The notes under the pieces: model-generated
Told to the model about the DNA's origin: nothing
The model's input: only the letters and a program-made list of their open reading frames with translations
Databases searched by the model: none
Shown: one piece after another, positions 1 through 7,583 of the stretch
Layout of the letters: each line of letters opens with the position of its first letter
How positions within the stretch are numbered: the stretch's first letter is position 1
Made by a program: the position numbers and the translations under genes
Assembly: GCA_008501785.1 (NCBI GenBank)
Contig: QQUD01000033.1
Span: 1 to 21,944, forward strand
Reading direction: 5' to 3'
Origin: Chloroflexota bacterium
Lineage (GTDB): Bacteria > Chloroflexota > Anaerolineae > Promineifilales > Promineifilaceae
Length of the DNA stretch: 21,944 nucleotides

Positions 1-288
1 AGCCAGCCGGTCTAATAAAATGACACCCCAACCTGTGAGCAATGCCAAAAGGGGGAGCAAAAAAGGATCGTGATCGGGTTGATGCGTCTGTAGCAAAAAA
101 TGAGCTGCGCCTACAACCCCCAACCAAACGATGGGACCCCAGAAATGGGACCATGTGAGAGAGCCATCCGTTGCGTAGCTAAGAATTGCGGCATTGAGAA
201 AAACAAAAGCCGCCGCAAGGCCGAGCAATAAACTTTCACGGCGGCTGTTTTGTTCTTGAAAATCAACCCAAAAAGCATTCAAGTTCAT
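1..288 (-). CDS. SEDS (FtsW/RodA-like) membrane protein, N-terminal part only
   Basis: The reading frame is open for 96 codons from ATG at 288-286 to the window edge, so only the N-terminus is present. It begins MNLNAFWVDFQEQNSRRESL, then has hydrophobic stretches at about residues 20-37, 50-65 and 80-95, separated by short polar loops. The segment DPFLLPLLALLTGWGVILLD followed by RLA resembles the region just before the core of FtsW/RodA/SpoVE (SEDS) peptidoglycan glycosyltransferases, which build septal or side-wall murein in the membrane. That match is recalled from the family and was not computed. The ATG overlaps the mtnP stop as ATGA, so the two are probably translationally coupled. The catalytic part lies outside the window, so another polytopic membrane protein cannot be excluded. 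Confidence 0.6.
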   Translation of the reverse strand, partial: MNLNAFWVDFQEQNSRRESLLLGLAAAFVFLNAAILSYATDGSLTWSHFWGPIVWLGVVGAAHFLLQTHQPDHDPFLLPLLALLTGWGVILLDRLA

Positions 289-1157
289 TTCGGCAGGTAT
301 TTTCCAATCAATAAACCGAGTCGCGCTTTTGCTTTATCAGATATAGCTTGAGGGTTTGTGAGAATTGAATCTTTCAGACCGTGGTGAGCAGTAAAATTGC
401 TACGCCAGTCATCCATGCTTTCAACCATCAGGCTGATGGCTTTCTGAGCCAGGGTGGTATTGTTTTGCAATACCCTGATCACCATTTCAACTGTGACAGC
501 TTCTTCGCTTTCATGCCAAACGTCGTAATCGGTGACGTGGGCCATGCACGCATAGGCGATTTCTGCTTCTGCTGCTAAAAATGCTTCGGGGCTAGAAGTC
601 ATGCCAATAATGCTCATGCCCCATTGGCGATACAGATTAGATTCTGCTTTTGTACTAAAGCGTGGGCCTTCGATGGTTATGAATGTACCACCTTCGTGAA
701 CTGTACCACTTGCCTGTTTGACTTTGCTCGCGAGAACTTTGCTCAATTCTGGTGACAGTGGTTCGGCTAAACTGATATGTGCAACCAAACCAGTGTTAAA
801 GAAAGTGCTGTCACGCTTCCCTTTTGTATTGTCGTAAATTTGATCAGGGATAACAATATGCCCAGGAGCTAAATCTTCCCGCAAAGAGCCGCAGGCGCTC
901 ACGGCAATAATATATTTTACGCCTAGCGATTTTAAGGCATAAATATTGGCCCGGTATGGTACTTCGCTGGGATTAAGCATATGGCCACGTCCATGTCGTG
1001 GCAAAAATGCTATTTGTTTTCCATGTAACTTACCGGTAATGATGGCGTCGGAGGGTTTTCCAAAGGGGGTGTCGAATTCTTTTTCTTCGACATCTGTCAG
1101 CGATGGCATGTTGTACAGGCCGCTGCCCCCAATTACGGCGAATTCAATCGATGTCAC
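285..1157 (-). CDS. mtnP: S-methyl-5'-thioadenosine phosphorylase
   Basis: Cytosolic enzyme of methionine salvage that splits 5'-methylthioadenosine with phosphate into adenine and 5-methylthioribose-1-phosphate. The 290-residue length fits the MTAP branch of the PNP/MTAP phosphorylase family. Visible motifs are the N-terminal IGGSGLY, the phosphate-binding PRHGRGH, the central AVSACGSL, TIEGPRFST, the SPEAFLAAEAE segment and the base-binding loop TDYDVWH, whose TDYD marks MTAP rather than a plain purine nucleoside phosphorylase. The start is GTG, preceded by AGGAGA about 6 bases upstream, in the 18-base gap after the bactofilin gene. The stop overlaps the downstream SEDS gene by four bases. 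Using 6-oxopurines instead of methylthioadenosine is possible in this family, but the TDYD loop argues against it. Confidence 0.93.
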   Translation of the reverse strand: MTSIEFAVIGGSGLYNMPSLTDVEEKEFDTPFGKPSDAIITGKLHGKQIAFLPRHGRGHMLNPSEVPYRANIYALKSLGVKYIIAVSACGSLREDLAPGHIVIPDQIYDNTKGKRDSTFFNTGLVAHISLAEPLSPELSKVLASKVKQASGTVHEGGTFITIEGPRFSTKAESNLYRQWGMSIIGMTSSPEAFLAAEAEIAYACMAHVTDYDVWHESEEAVTVEMVIRVLQNNTTLAQKAISLMVESMDDWRSNFTAHHGLKDSILTNPQAISDKAKARLGLLIGKYLPK

Positions 1158-1175
1158 AAAAATTTCTCCTGCTTT

Positions 1176-2933
1176 TTACTGCATTTTGTCTTGCAGTTTT
1201 TTGATATACGCTTCGGTTTTGTTTCGCAGATCTTTGATGGCTTGATTTTGTTTGTGCACCATAGCGCGTGCTTTTCTAAGCTGAAGTTCTCGCTCTGCCA
1301 GTAAGGCTTGTGCTTCGGCTAAACGATTTCCTTGTTTTTGAATCTCTTGTAAATGGAAATTTAAATCATCTTCACTGGCGGCCACCTGATTTTCTTTTTG
1401 TTTGAGATCATCTCTCAACGAGGTTACTTCGTCTCTTGCACTTTGCTGCCAGTCAAGCCATTCCTGGCGTTTTTCTTTAAATGTTGCTTTTAGATCAGAA
1501 ACGGCCGTTTCCCGCTTTTCCACTTCCTCTTCAAGTTCAACAACTCTCCCTTGTAAAGCAGCTATTTCTTCTTCAAGTACGGATACTTGATGCCGCATCG
1601 TTTCCAATTCTGACATGTTTGATTCCAAACTTGCCCGATACCATAAAATTTGTTCAGCACGTTCTTGTGCCAGGTTTTCCAACTCAGCTTCGAGTTGAGT
1701 CACCTGGGCTGAAGCTGCAGCAAATACTTCTTCATTGATTTGTGAGGTGTCTGTGTCATCTAATGGGCGGGTTGGATTTTTGCGAATAGATTCTAATTCA
1801 GCATGGAGCAATTGCCATTCTTCTTCAATTTGCTGTTTTTGCTGTTTGAGCATTTCGACAAGCTTGTTGTTTTCTTCAATTTGGAAATTTTTATTGGCAA
1901 CCTCTTGTTCGATCTCCTCGACACGTTTTTCATTAACTTCCGCCAATTCCTGCCACCTCACAAGAGATTCTTCCAGGTCGGATGAATATTGGAGACTCCC
2001 TTGCATGGCTGTTTCGATGCTGTGAATGCGATCTGCTTGTTGTTCAAGCTGCTTTACTTTTTCTTGCAATGTTTCGTCTAACTGCTCTTTTCTTACTTGC
2101 AATTGATCCAATTGCTGACTCAACTTGGATTTGTGTTGTTGCAGGTCCTCTAGTTTTTCACTTTGTTCTTGGATTAGATTACGTGATAATTCAATTTCGT
2201 TTTGCTGTCGTTCTATTTGGGCATCACGCTGTTGTACTGTTTCGGTTGTTTCCTTTAATGCTGTATGTGTATCAGCTAATTCAGTTTTGATGGTTGTAAC
2301 TTCATCTGATAGTGAAGCGATTTTTTTGGATGATCCCCCAGCAACTTCTCCTAACCGCGCTTCAAAACTTTGCTCCAACTCCGCTCGGGCTGCTTTGGCA
2401 GCAGCAATTTCTGTTTGTAATTGGTGGTAGGTTGTTAATTCCAATTCGCTGCGGTTCATAGGGAGCGGAGAGCCATTTTGGCTTTCTGGAAGTTGAGGTG
2501 ATTCGAGCGTGTTGCTTTCAGTGGATAAATTCTTGTCTTGCAGCATCACAGATAGCGTGTCGTCATCAACTGTGCTTACCCATCCCTGAACTTTCCCCCC
2601 CGGTTGCAGCTGGAGTTTTTGGGTAAATAAATCTCCCCAAATTTGCCCGGTTTTTTCAATGGCAATTTGATTGGCAACGACTGAGCCGCAAAGCAGACCT
2701 GCAACAGAGACTTGGGGTGCAAAAATATCCCCGACGACGGTTGTGCCTGTTGTGATTAATATGGGCTTGTCTTCAGAGTGAATGTCCCCAACATGGTAGC
2801 CGCTAATTTCCAACCACTCTTGACTGCGCCTGAGAAAGGCTAGTAGGTTAAATGGAAGTTTGTTGTTATTTTCTTCTTCGATGTTTTCTATTGTTTGTGC
2901 GGATTCCGAGTCAGTCACTGATTGTTTACCCAC
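1176..2933 (-). CDS. bactofilin-domain protein with long coiled coil
   Basis: A 585-residue protein with two visible parts. Residues about 55-120 form a short right-handed beta-helix-like repeat region (TTGTTVVGDI, VAGLLCGSVVA, IEKTGQIWGDL, LQPGGKVQG), the pattern of bactofilins (polymer-forming cytoskeletal proteins). From about residue 160 to the end it is almost continuous Glu/Gln/Lys/Leu-rich heptad sequence, a very long coiled coil. There is no signal peptide or membrane segment, so it should be cytoplasmic. Bactofilins are usually 100-200 residues, so the fused rod is unusual. The start used is GTG with no clear Shine-Dalgarno; a second in-frame GTG lies five codons downstream, at 2918. 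As first gene of the group with mtnP and a SEDS gene, a role in organising envelope growth is a reasonable inference. Coiled-coil similarity alone would mislead homology searches towards SMC or myosin-like names. Confidence 0.75.
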   Translation of the reverse strand: MGKQSVTDSESAQTIENIEEENNNKLPFNLLAFLRRSQEWLEISGYHVGDIHSEDKPILITTGTTVVGDIFAPQVSVAGLLCGSVVANQIAIEKTGQIWGDLFTQKLQLQPGGKVQGWVSTVDDDTLSVMLQDKNLSTESNTLESPQLPESQNGSPLPMNRSELELTTYHQLQTEIAAAKAARAELEQSFEARLGEVAGGSSKKIASLSDEVTTIKTELADTHTALKETTETVQQRDAQIERQQNEIELSRNLIQEQSEKLEDLQQHKSKLSQQLDQLQVRKEQLDETLQEKVKQLEQQADRIHSIETAMQGSLQYSSDLEESLVRWQELAEVNEKRVEEIEQEVANKNFQIEENNKLVEMLKQQKQQIEEEWQLLHAELESIRKNPTRPLDDTDTSQINEEVFAAASAQVTQLEAELENLAQERAEQILWYRASLESNMSELETMRHQVSVLEEEIAALQGRVVELEEEVEKRETAVSDLKATFKEKRQEWLDWQQSARDEVTSLRDDLKQKENQVAASEDDLNFHLQEIQKQGNRLAEAQALLAERELQLRKARAMVHKQNQAIKDLRNKTEAYIKKLQDKMQ

Positions 2934-2977
2934 GTGTTATCTGTTGATTCTTGCTTGTAGCGTATAAAACCAATCAA

Positions 2978-2983
2978 TTATAT
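2978..2983 (-). promoter_or_regulatory. possible -10 element for the bactofilin operon
   Basis: On the minus strand a perfect TATAAT lies about 45 bases upstream of the bactofilin GTG. No convincing -35 is seen at the right distance, so this is a tentative promoter. A short inverted repeat, TACCCT/AGGGTA at 3025-3042, lies about 45 bases further upstream and could be an operator. Confidence 0.35.
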
Positions 2984-3118
2984 CAGTTCCATCTTAAAGG
3001 TATAAATTAGAATTATAACTTACTTACCCTGTAATAAGGGTATATGACAGATGTTTGCATTGTAACTCATAATATTTCCAAATAAATCAAGCAATATGTG
3101 GACATTAGTACTTTTCAA

Positions 3119-3202
3119 GAAAATTGGACACAGATTAAACGAATTTTACGGATAAAAAGATGAAAATCTATTTAATCTGTTCAATTCGGGTCTAATTTTC
3201 CA
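3119..3202. repeat. intergenic imperfect palindrome, about 84 bp
   Basis: Outer arms GAAAATTGGAC and the complement of GTCTAATTTTCC pair with few mismatches. Inside them, ACAGATTAAACGAATTTT (from about 3130) pairs with AAAATCTATTTAATCTGT (ending 3180) at most positions, around a loop of about 15 bases. No coding potential is visible. It fills most of the gap between the divergent bactofilin and PKD/CAP genes. The form is that of a REP- or MITE-like dispersed repeat; copy number elsewhere cannot be seen from here. The rest of 2934-3256 is AT-rich, with only the possible promoter elements noted separately. Confidence 0.6.
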
Positions 3203-3256
3203 AAGAGTGGTAATCTGAACTTGTTATGTCATTACAAGTTTGATAAACTGCATTTG

Positions 3257-5500
3257 ATGATGCGTATTATTCGGATTGGGTTGCTAATTGTTTTGGGTGC
3301 TTGCTTGCTGGCAATTGTCAGTTCAGGCAAACGGGCTGTTGCTGCAACAGAAGTTTCAGACATGGGTCTGGCTCAAATTAGTGGGCCTATCCAACTTGAT
3401 GTGATTCTCTCTCCGACGGCCGTTCAGCCCGGTGAACTGATTCAACTCACTGTATCGGTGGCAAACCTTGGGCAAGCGACTCAACTCCCAGAAATTACAT
3501 TTCAACTTCCACCTTCTCTTTCATTGGATTCGATGCTGTTGCCACAGGGGATGACCGTGAATCTGGCGGCGAATGAAATGAAGTGGCTGCCAGTTGTGCC
3601 TGCTAATGGTGGGCAACTTCAGTTTACGATGCCATTAAAAGCAGGGACAGCTGATGTGGCACATCCTGAGCAAGCGGTTACGGCCGTTATTCACGTTGAT
3701 GGCAGCGAATTTACCGCGCAAGCCGGATTTTGGCTGGGAATCCCACCACAGATTGGCAATATTTCAGCCCCTTCTCAAATTGCAGTGGGGCAGCCCATTC
3801 AATTGCGGGTCGAACCAGTTGGGTCCGGTCCATTTACGCAATCATGGCAGCTTGGTGATGGACGGCAGGTCGATGTGTCTGATCCACCCGTTGTTTATCC
3901 GATGGCGGGTATTTATCAAGTAGAAGTGACGGTAGAAAATCCTGTTGGGGCGGCTACGGGTGAACAAATGGTTTCGGTTGTGCCGCACCCCGCAGCCCAA
4001 TTTACCGCAAATGATTTTTCGGTTACGGCAAACATGCCCATTGCTTTTATCAATCAGAGTGGTGGTCAGCCCCCACTTTCGTATGAATGGGTTTTTGGCG
4101 ATGGTACAACGTCTACTGAAGTAAATCCGGTTCACCAATTTGCAGCCCCTGGTGTTTATCAGGTGCAAATGGTGGTGGAGAATGAATACGGCCGTTCTGA
4201 AGCCATCTGGCAAGTCACCGTTGGCGAGCCACCCACCGCTGATGTCATCATTCCTGAAAGTATTGCAGCCGGTGAGTCGTTTTCGGCACAGGCCTTAGGC
4301 GATGATTCTATCACCCGTTTTTCCTGGTTTATGGGAGATGGCAGCTCCTACGAAGGATCCCAAATCACTCATTCCTATCGTCAATCTGGCGATCATTACG
4401 TCATTCTTTCCGCCAATAATGAATTTGGTGGCACAGACGTTGGCCGCTGGATACATGTTGATGCAGGTTTGTTCTCCTACTATTTACCCGCAATCTTGAA
4501 TGCCCTGACAGGTCAAACAGTGGCCTCGGATCCATTAGTCGAAAGTGATGGATTGGGCATACAGCTACCGGATGTTGAGCTGGATGAAACCTTTGTTTTG
4601 CAGCCTTTAGATTTGCCTAACAACTTGACCCAGGCAGAACAGCTATTTATTTACATTAATGAAGCACGGTCGCAGTTTGATTTGCAACCTTTAACGATGA
4701 TTTCGACATTAAATAGCGCATCTCAACAGCACACTGACGATATGGCGCAGTTTAGTTATACGAGTCATACGGGTTCTGACGGTTCAACGCCTGCGGAACG
4801 GTTTATCTGGCATCAATATAACGCCGGTTATGCTGGTGAAGCGACGGCGTGGGGATTTGAACATCCTTATCAAGCTGTTGAATTTTGGGTGAATAGTCCG
4901 GCACACCGCCGCATCATTTTGAATGAATTTGCTACAGATGTGGGCGTTGGGTATACCGTAAATTATGCGGCTGCTAATGTCTGGTATTGGACGGCCGAAT
5001 TTGGCAATCAATATGGGGCGGCCTCCATGGCACAACTGCGCATGCATTCACCGGATGGTGGTGTGGATGTGCTCAACAGCGATCTGTTGACCTTTAGTTG
5101 GAACTGGCCGCTGCCGTTGATAGAAAATCAAAGTTTTGAGCTTGAATTAATAACTGAAGATGAGTCAATTTTGCTGGCAGCAGTTGCCCAGCCAAGTTGG
5201 GGAACCTATTATCAAGTTGAAACAGATTTGTTAAGTTATCCAACTGCGATTGGCAATGTAAATTGGCAGGTGAAATTGGTACAGGGTGTGACGACGCAGC
5301 AGACTGGTGAGCAACGCCAATTGATTGTATTGCCCGATCCGACCATTCCAACGGCAACGCCTGAACAGTTGACGCCGGAACCGGCAACCCCGACACCCAT
5401 TCCAACAGCGACAGCAACACCAACAAGCAGCCGTCCGGCATCAACCAGAGCTGTTATTCCGCCCCCCCCACCGTTAATAACGGCAACACCACAACAGTAA
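3257..5500 (+). CDS. secreted PKD- and CAP-domain protein
   Basis: Numbering from ATG 3257 (747 residues). A signal peptide spans about residues 1-30 (MMRIIRIG, hydrophobic core, then AVAA). Next comes a beta-sandwich region like DUF11/CARDB (about 45-160). Three PKD-like domains follow at about 165-240, 245-323 and 325-402, marked by LGDGR, FGDGT and MGDGS. A short YYLPAIL segment is at about 408-414. A CAP (SCP/PR-1) domain covers about 455-585, with conserved His in TSHTG, Glu in AGEATAW and His in SPAHRR. An Ig-like stretch precedes a Thr/Pro-rich tail (about 705-747). CAP domains bind lipids or small ligands, or act as adhesive/antimicrobial modules; the ligand here is unknown. A TTG at 3221 opens the frame further upstream, but the signal peptide fits ATG 3257 or 3260 better. 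No strong Shine-Dalgarno precedes either ATG. Confidence 0.85.
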   Translation: MMRIIRIGLLIVLGACLLAIVSSGKRAVAATEVSDMGLAQISGPIQLDVILSPTAVQPGELIQLTVSVANLGQATQLPEITFQLPPSLSLDSMLLPQGMTVNLAANEMKWLPVVPANGGQLQFTMPLKAGTADVAHPEQAVTAVIHVDGSEFTAQAGFWLGIPPQIGNISAPSQIAVGQPIQLRVEPVGSGPFTQSWQLGDGRQVDVSDPPVVYPMAGIYQVEVTVENPVGAATGEQMVSVVPHPAAQFTANDFSVTANMPIAFINQSGGQPPLSYEWVFGDGTTSTEVNPVHQFAAPGVYQVQMVVENEYGRSEAIWQVTVGEPPTADVIIPESIAAGESFSAQALGDDSITRFSWFMGDGSSYEGSQITHSYRQSGDHYVILSANNEFGGTDVGRWIHVDAGLFSYYLPAILNALTGQTVASDPLVESDGLGIQLPDVELDETFVLQPLDLPNNLTQAEQLFIYINEARSQFDLQPLTMISTLNSASQQHTDDMAQFSYTSHTGSDGSTPAERFIWHQYNAGYAGEATAWGFEHPYQAVEFWVNSPAHRRIILNEFATDVGVGYTVNYAAANVWYWTAEFGNQYGAASMAQLRMHSPDGGVDVLNSDLLTFSWNWPLPLIENQSFELELITEDESILLAAVAQPSWGTYYQVETDLLSYPTAIGNVNWQVKLVQGVTTQQTGEQRQLIVLPDPTIPTATPEQLTPEPATPTPIPTATATPTSSRPASTRAVIPPPPPLITATPQQ

Positions 5501-5527
5501 ACGAAACAATGGCCTTTGTTTTTAGAT

Positions 5528-5587
5528 GGAGTCGCGGCTTTAGCCGGGTCAAAACACCAGTTCTACTCCGGCTAAAGCCGCGACTCC
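5528..5587. repeat. perfect 20-bp inverted repeat after the PKD/CAP gene
   Basis: GGAGTCGCGGCTTTAGCCGG at 5528-5547 is the exact complement of 5568-5587, with a 20-base spacer. As RNA it would be a very stable hairpin 28 bases after the stop codon, but no T-run follows, so it is not a standard intrinsic terminator. It looks like a dispersed palindromic repeat that may also protect the 3' end of the mRNA. Confidence 0.8.
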
Positions 5588-5624
5588 TGTAAATATAAAT
5601 GATGTGCATCTATTCAGGTGTAAC

Positions 5625-5665
5625 CTGAGCTTGTCGAAGGCGAAACCGGTCTTCGACAAGCTCAG
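5625..5665. repeat. perfect 15-bp inverted repeat CTGAGCTTGTCGAAG
   Basis: CTGAGCTTGTCGAAG at 5625-5639 is the exact complement of CTTCGACAAGCTCAG at 5651-5665, around an 11-base loop. It is the second palindrome in the same 208-base gap. From memory, a CTTCGACAAGCTCAG palindrome recurs in many unrelated bacterial genomes, which points to a mobile or convergent short element. The remaining bases of the gap hold nothing clear before the ribosome site of the next gene. Confidence 0.75.
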
Positions 5666-5708
5666 ACCTCGACGCGCTGGATCGTCGCAATAATTTTTAG
5701 GATTTTTC

Positions 5709-6542
5709 ATGTATTCAACTTTAATTGATTGTGAAGCATTGCAGAAACAGTTTGACGATTCGAATTGGGTCGTTGTTGATTGTCGATTTTCGCTGGCGGA
5801 GTTGGAGTGGGGTCAGACAGCGTATCAAGAAGCGCACATCCCAGGTGCGATTTATGCACATTTAGATGATGATTTGAGCGGCCCACCTGTGACTGATAAT
5901 GGCCGTCATCCCTTACCAACACCAGACGCGTTAACGGCCGTTTTTAGCCGCTTCGGCATCGATTCAGACAAACAAGTTGTTGTGTATGATCACGGCAATG
6001 GGATGTTAGCGGCGCGTTTGTGGTGGTTGTTGCAATATATGGGGCATACGGCCGTTTCTGTGCTCGATGGTGGCTGGCAGGCGTGGCAGGCCGCAGGTTA
6101 TCCGGTGCGTACAGGACAGGAAACCAACGAACCCGCCCAATTTGTTGGTGAGCTACAGCGAGACCGATTGGTCTTGATTGACGAAGTGCCCGATTTACCG
6201 CTGCTGGTTGATTCCCGTGATGCAGATCGTTACTCGGGGAAAAATGAAACAATTGACCCGGTCGCTGGTCATATTCCTGGTGCTGTTCACTATTTCTATC
6301 AAGAGAATTGGACGAAAGACGGCCGTTATCTCGCTGCCCAACAAATGAAGGCTCAACTACAAGACGTGATTGGTGACATACCGCCAGAACAAGTTACCTT
6401 CAGCTGTGGGTCTGGGGTGACGGCGTGTGTCAATTTATTGGCAATGGCTCATGCAGGGTTGGGAAACGGCCGTTTGTACGTCGGCTCATGGAGTGAATGG
6501 TGTAGCGATCCAAAACGGCCGATTGCCACTGGCAGTGAATAA
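5709..6542 (+). CDS. sseA: thiosulfate/3-mercaptopyruvate sulfurtransferase (two rhodanese domains)
   Basis: Moves sulfane sulfur from thiosulfate or 3-mercaptopyruvate to an acceptor such as cyanide or a thiol; cytosolic. At 277 residues it has the usual tandem-rhodanese length. The N-terminal, catalytically silent domain (about 10-130) has VVVDCRFSL, AHIPGAIY and VYDHGNGMLAAR. The C-terminal domain (about 160-275) has LLVDSRDADRYSG, GHIPGAVHY and the active loop CGSGVTA with the persulfide-forming Cys233, followed by LYVGSWSEW. The CGSGVTA loop is closer to 3-mercaptopyruvate sulfurtransferase than to classic rhodanese (CRKGVTA), so mercaptopyruvate is the likelier donor. The ATG is preceded by TTAGGA about 7 bases upstream. 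Four HIP-like ACGGCCGT copies fall within the gene. Its stop is one base before the GTG of the J-domain gene. Confidence 0.9.
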   Translation: MYSTLIDCEALQKQFDDSNWVVVDCRFSLAELEWGQTAYQEAHIPGAIYAHLDDDLSGPPVTDNGRHPLPTPDALTAVFSRFGIDSDKQVVVYDHGNGMLAARLWWLLQYMGHTAVSVLDGGWQAWQAAGYPVRTGQETNEPAQFVGELQRDRLVLIDEVPDLPLLVDSRDADRYSGKNETIDPVAGHIPGAVHYFYQENWTKDGRYLAAQQMKAQLQDVIGDIPPEQVTFSCGSGVTACVNLLAMAHAGLGNGRLYVGSWSEWCSDPKRPIATGSE

Positions 6543-6543
6543 A

Positions 6544-7398
6544 GTGCAGAAACAAGACCGACAGCTACAAACTGTCAAAACACTCACTGAAAAAATACGA
6601 CAGCTTGAAAAAGAGCTAAACGCGGCCCGTGATAGGTTGGTTGTGGCCGAAGCTGAGTTGGCCGAGGAACAAGCTGCTGTGAATGCGTTTCGGCTGCACT
6701 GTCGTTTGACCATTGGCAAATGGGTTGATTCCCTTCTCGACTTGCGCACTGAAAAACAATCATTGCTCATTCAGCTACAATTGCTGCGCCAGGAGCTTGA
6801 CATTGAGGAGCCATCTGAGCCAGTTGATCATGAGCCAGATGATGATTTTGACCTAGATGATCCCCATTATTTTGATGCCAATGCCATCGCCGATGAATTT
6901 GCGGCTGCCGAGAATGATCGACAGGCGGAGAAGCGCATCTATCGTGAGTTGGCACGCCGATTCCATCCAGATTTAGCGGCTGGCAGCCTGGAGCAAGCTT
7001 ATCGCACGTCGATCATGGCCTCGGTTAATGTGGCTTACCAGCAGCATGATTTAGGCACACTGCGCGATTTAGTAGGCGAACTGGACCCGGCGCTGGTGGC
7101 TGAAATTGATAACAGCGAAACGATGCAGATTCGCACGTTGCGCAAGCGACTGTTGTCGTGCCAGCGGCGGCGGCGAAAAGTGGCTTTACAGCTTAAAGCA
7201 TTACGCCGCGAAAATGTGGCGAAGCTTTGGCGACATGCACAGGAATTGGATGCGTCTGGTGATAAAAATTGGTGGGCGGAGGTTCAGCAAAGTTTGGAAA
7301 AAGAAATCGAGCAATTGCAGGTTGGGATAGTTGATTTGCAATCTCAGATTTCGTTGCTGGAAGTGGAAAAGGCGGCAATGGATGCAAATGAAAATTGA
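6544..7398 (+). CDS. J-domain protein with flanking coiled coils
   Basis: A 284-residue soluble protein. Residues 1-85 are a coiled coil (QLEKELNAARDRL and following); 88-110 is very acidic. Residues about 125-178 resemble a J domain: YRELARRFHPDLA carries the HPD tripeptide (141-143) that stimulates Hsp70 ATPase, followed by a MASVNVAYQ helix and a GTLRDL segment. A second coiled coil (about 195-280) ends the protein. There is no Gly/Phe region, zinc finger or client-binding domain of true DnaJ, so this is a class C J-protein or a degenerate relative. The frame is open upstream to 6427 inside sseA; GTG 6544, one base after the sseA stop, is preferred, with GTG 6535 as alternative. No Shine-Dalgarno is seen, so translation is probably coupled to sseA. 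Confidence 0.7.
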   Translation: MQKQDRQLQTVKTLTEKIRQLEKELNAARDRLVVAEAELAEEQAAVNAFRLHCRLTIGKWVDSLLDLRTEKQSLLIQLQLLRQELDIEEPSEPVDHEPDDDFDLDDPHYFDANAIADEFAAAENDRQAEKRIYRELARRFHPDLAAGSLEQAYRTSIMASVNVAYQQHDLGTLRDLVGELDPALVAEIDNSETMQIRTLRKRLLSCQRRRRKVALQLKALRRENVAKLWRHAQELDASGDKNWWAEVQQSLEKEIEQLQVGIVDLQSQISLLEVEKAAMDANEN

Positions 7399-7400
7399 GT

Positions 7401-7429
7401 TTGTCTTTGGAAACGGCCGTTGTTATAAT
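7401..7429 (+). promoter_or_regulatory. tRNA-Thr promoter (extended -10)
   Basis: TTGTCT at 7401-7406 and TATAAT at 7424-7429 are separated by 17 bases. TG at 7421-7422 gives an extended -10 (TGTTATAAT). Transcription should begin near 7436, about 35 bases before the tRNA. The spacer holds a full AACGGCCGTT palindrome (7412-7421). Confidence 0.7.
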
Positions 7430-7470
7430 CCCCTTCGCAGTAAAACAAATCCCTCATCAGGGATGCCCTT

Positions 7471-7544
7471 GCCGGGGTAGCTCAGTTCGGCAGAGCAGAC
7501 GATTCGTAATCGTCAGGTCACGGGTTCAAATCCCGTCTCCGGCT
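7471..7544 (+). tRNA. tRNA-Thr (anticodon CGT)
   Basis: The cloverleaf folds cleanly. The acceptor arm GCCGGGG pairs with CTCCGGC (one G-U pair). The D arm is GCTC/GAGC. The anticodon stem GACGA/TCGTC closes the loop TTCGTAA, whose bases 34-36 are CGT and read threonine codon ACG. The T arm ACGGG/CCCGT encloses TTCAAAT. The discriminator base is T, and CCA is not encoded. It stands alone with its own promoter and terminator. Confidence 0.97.
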
Positions 7545-7548
7545 CTCC

Positions 7549-7583
7549 AAAAGCCAATGTGATTTTTCACGTTGGCTTTTTTT
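7549..7583 (+). terminator. intrinsic terminator of tRNA-Thr
   Basis: The stem AAAAGCCAATGTG / CACGTTGGCTTTT, with one G-U pair and a six-base loop, runs into a tract of Ts, starting five bases after the tRNA. Confidence 0.88.

Noticed and set aside
5528..5587. Intrinsic terminator for the PKD/CAP gene
   Set aside because: The hairpin is strong but has no T-run on either side, so it is listed as a palindromic repeat.
6427..6543. Longer N-terminus for the J-domain protein starting at 6427
   Set aside because: This stretch lies entirely within the conserved end of the sulfurtransferase gene in another frame; GTG 6544 (or 6535) is more plausible.
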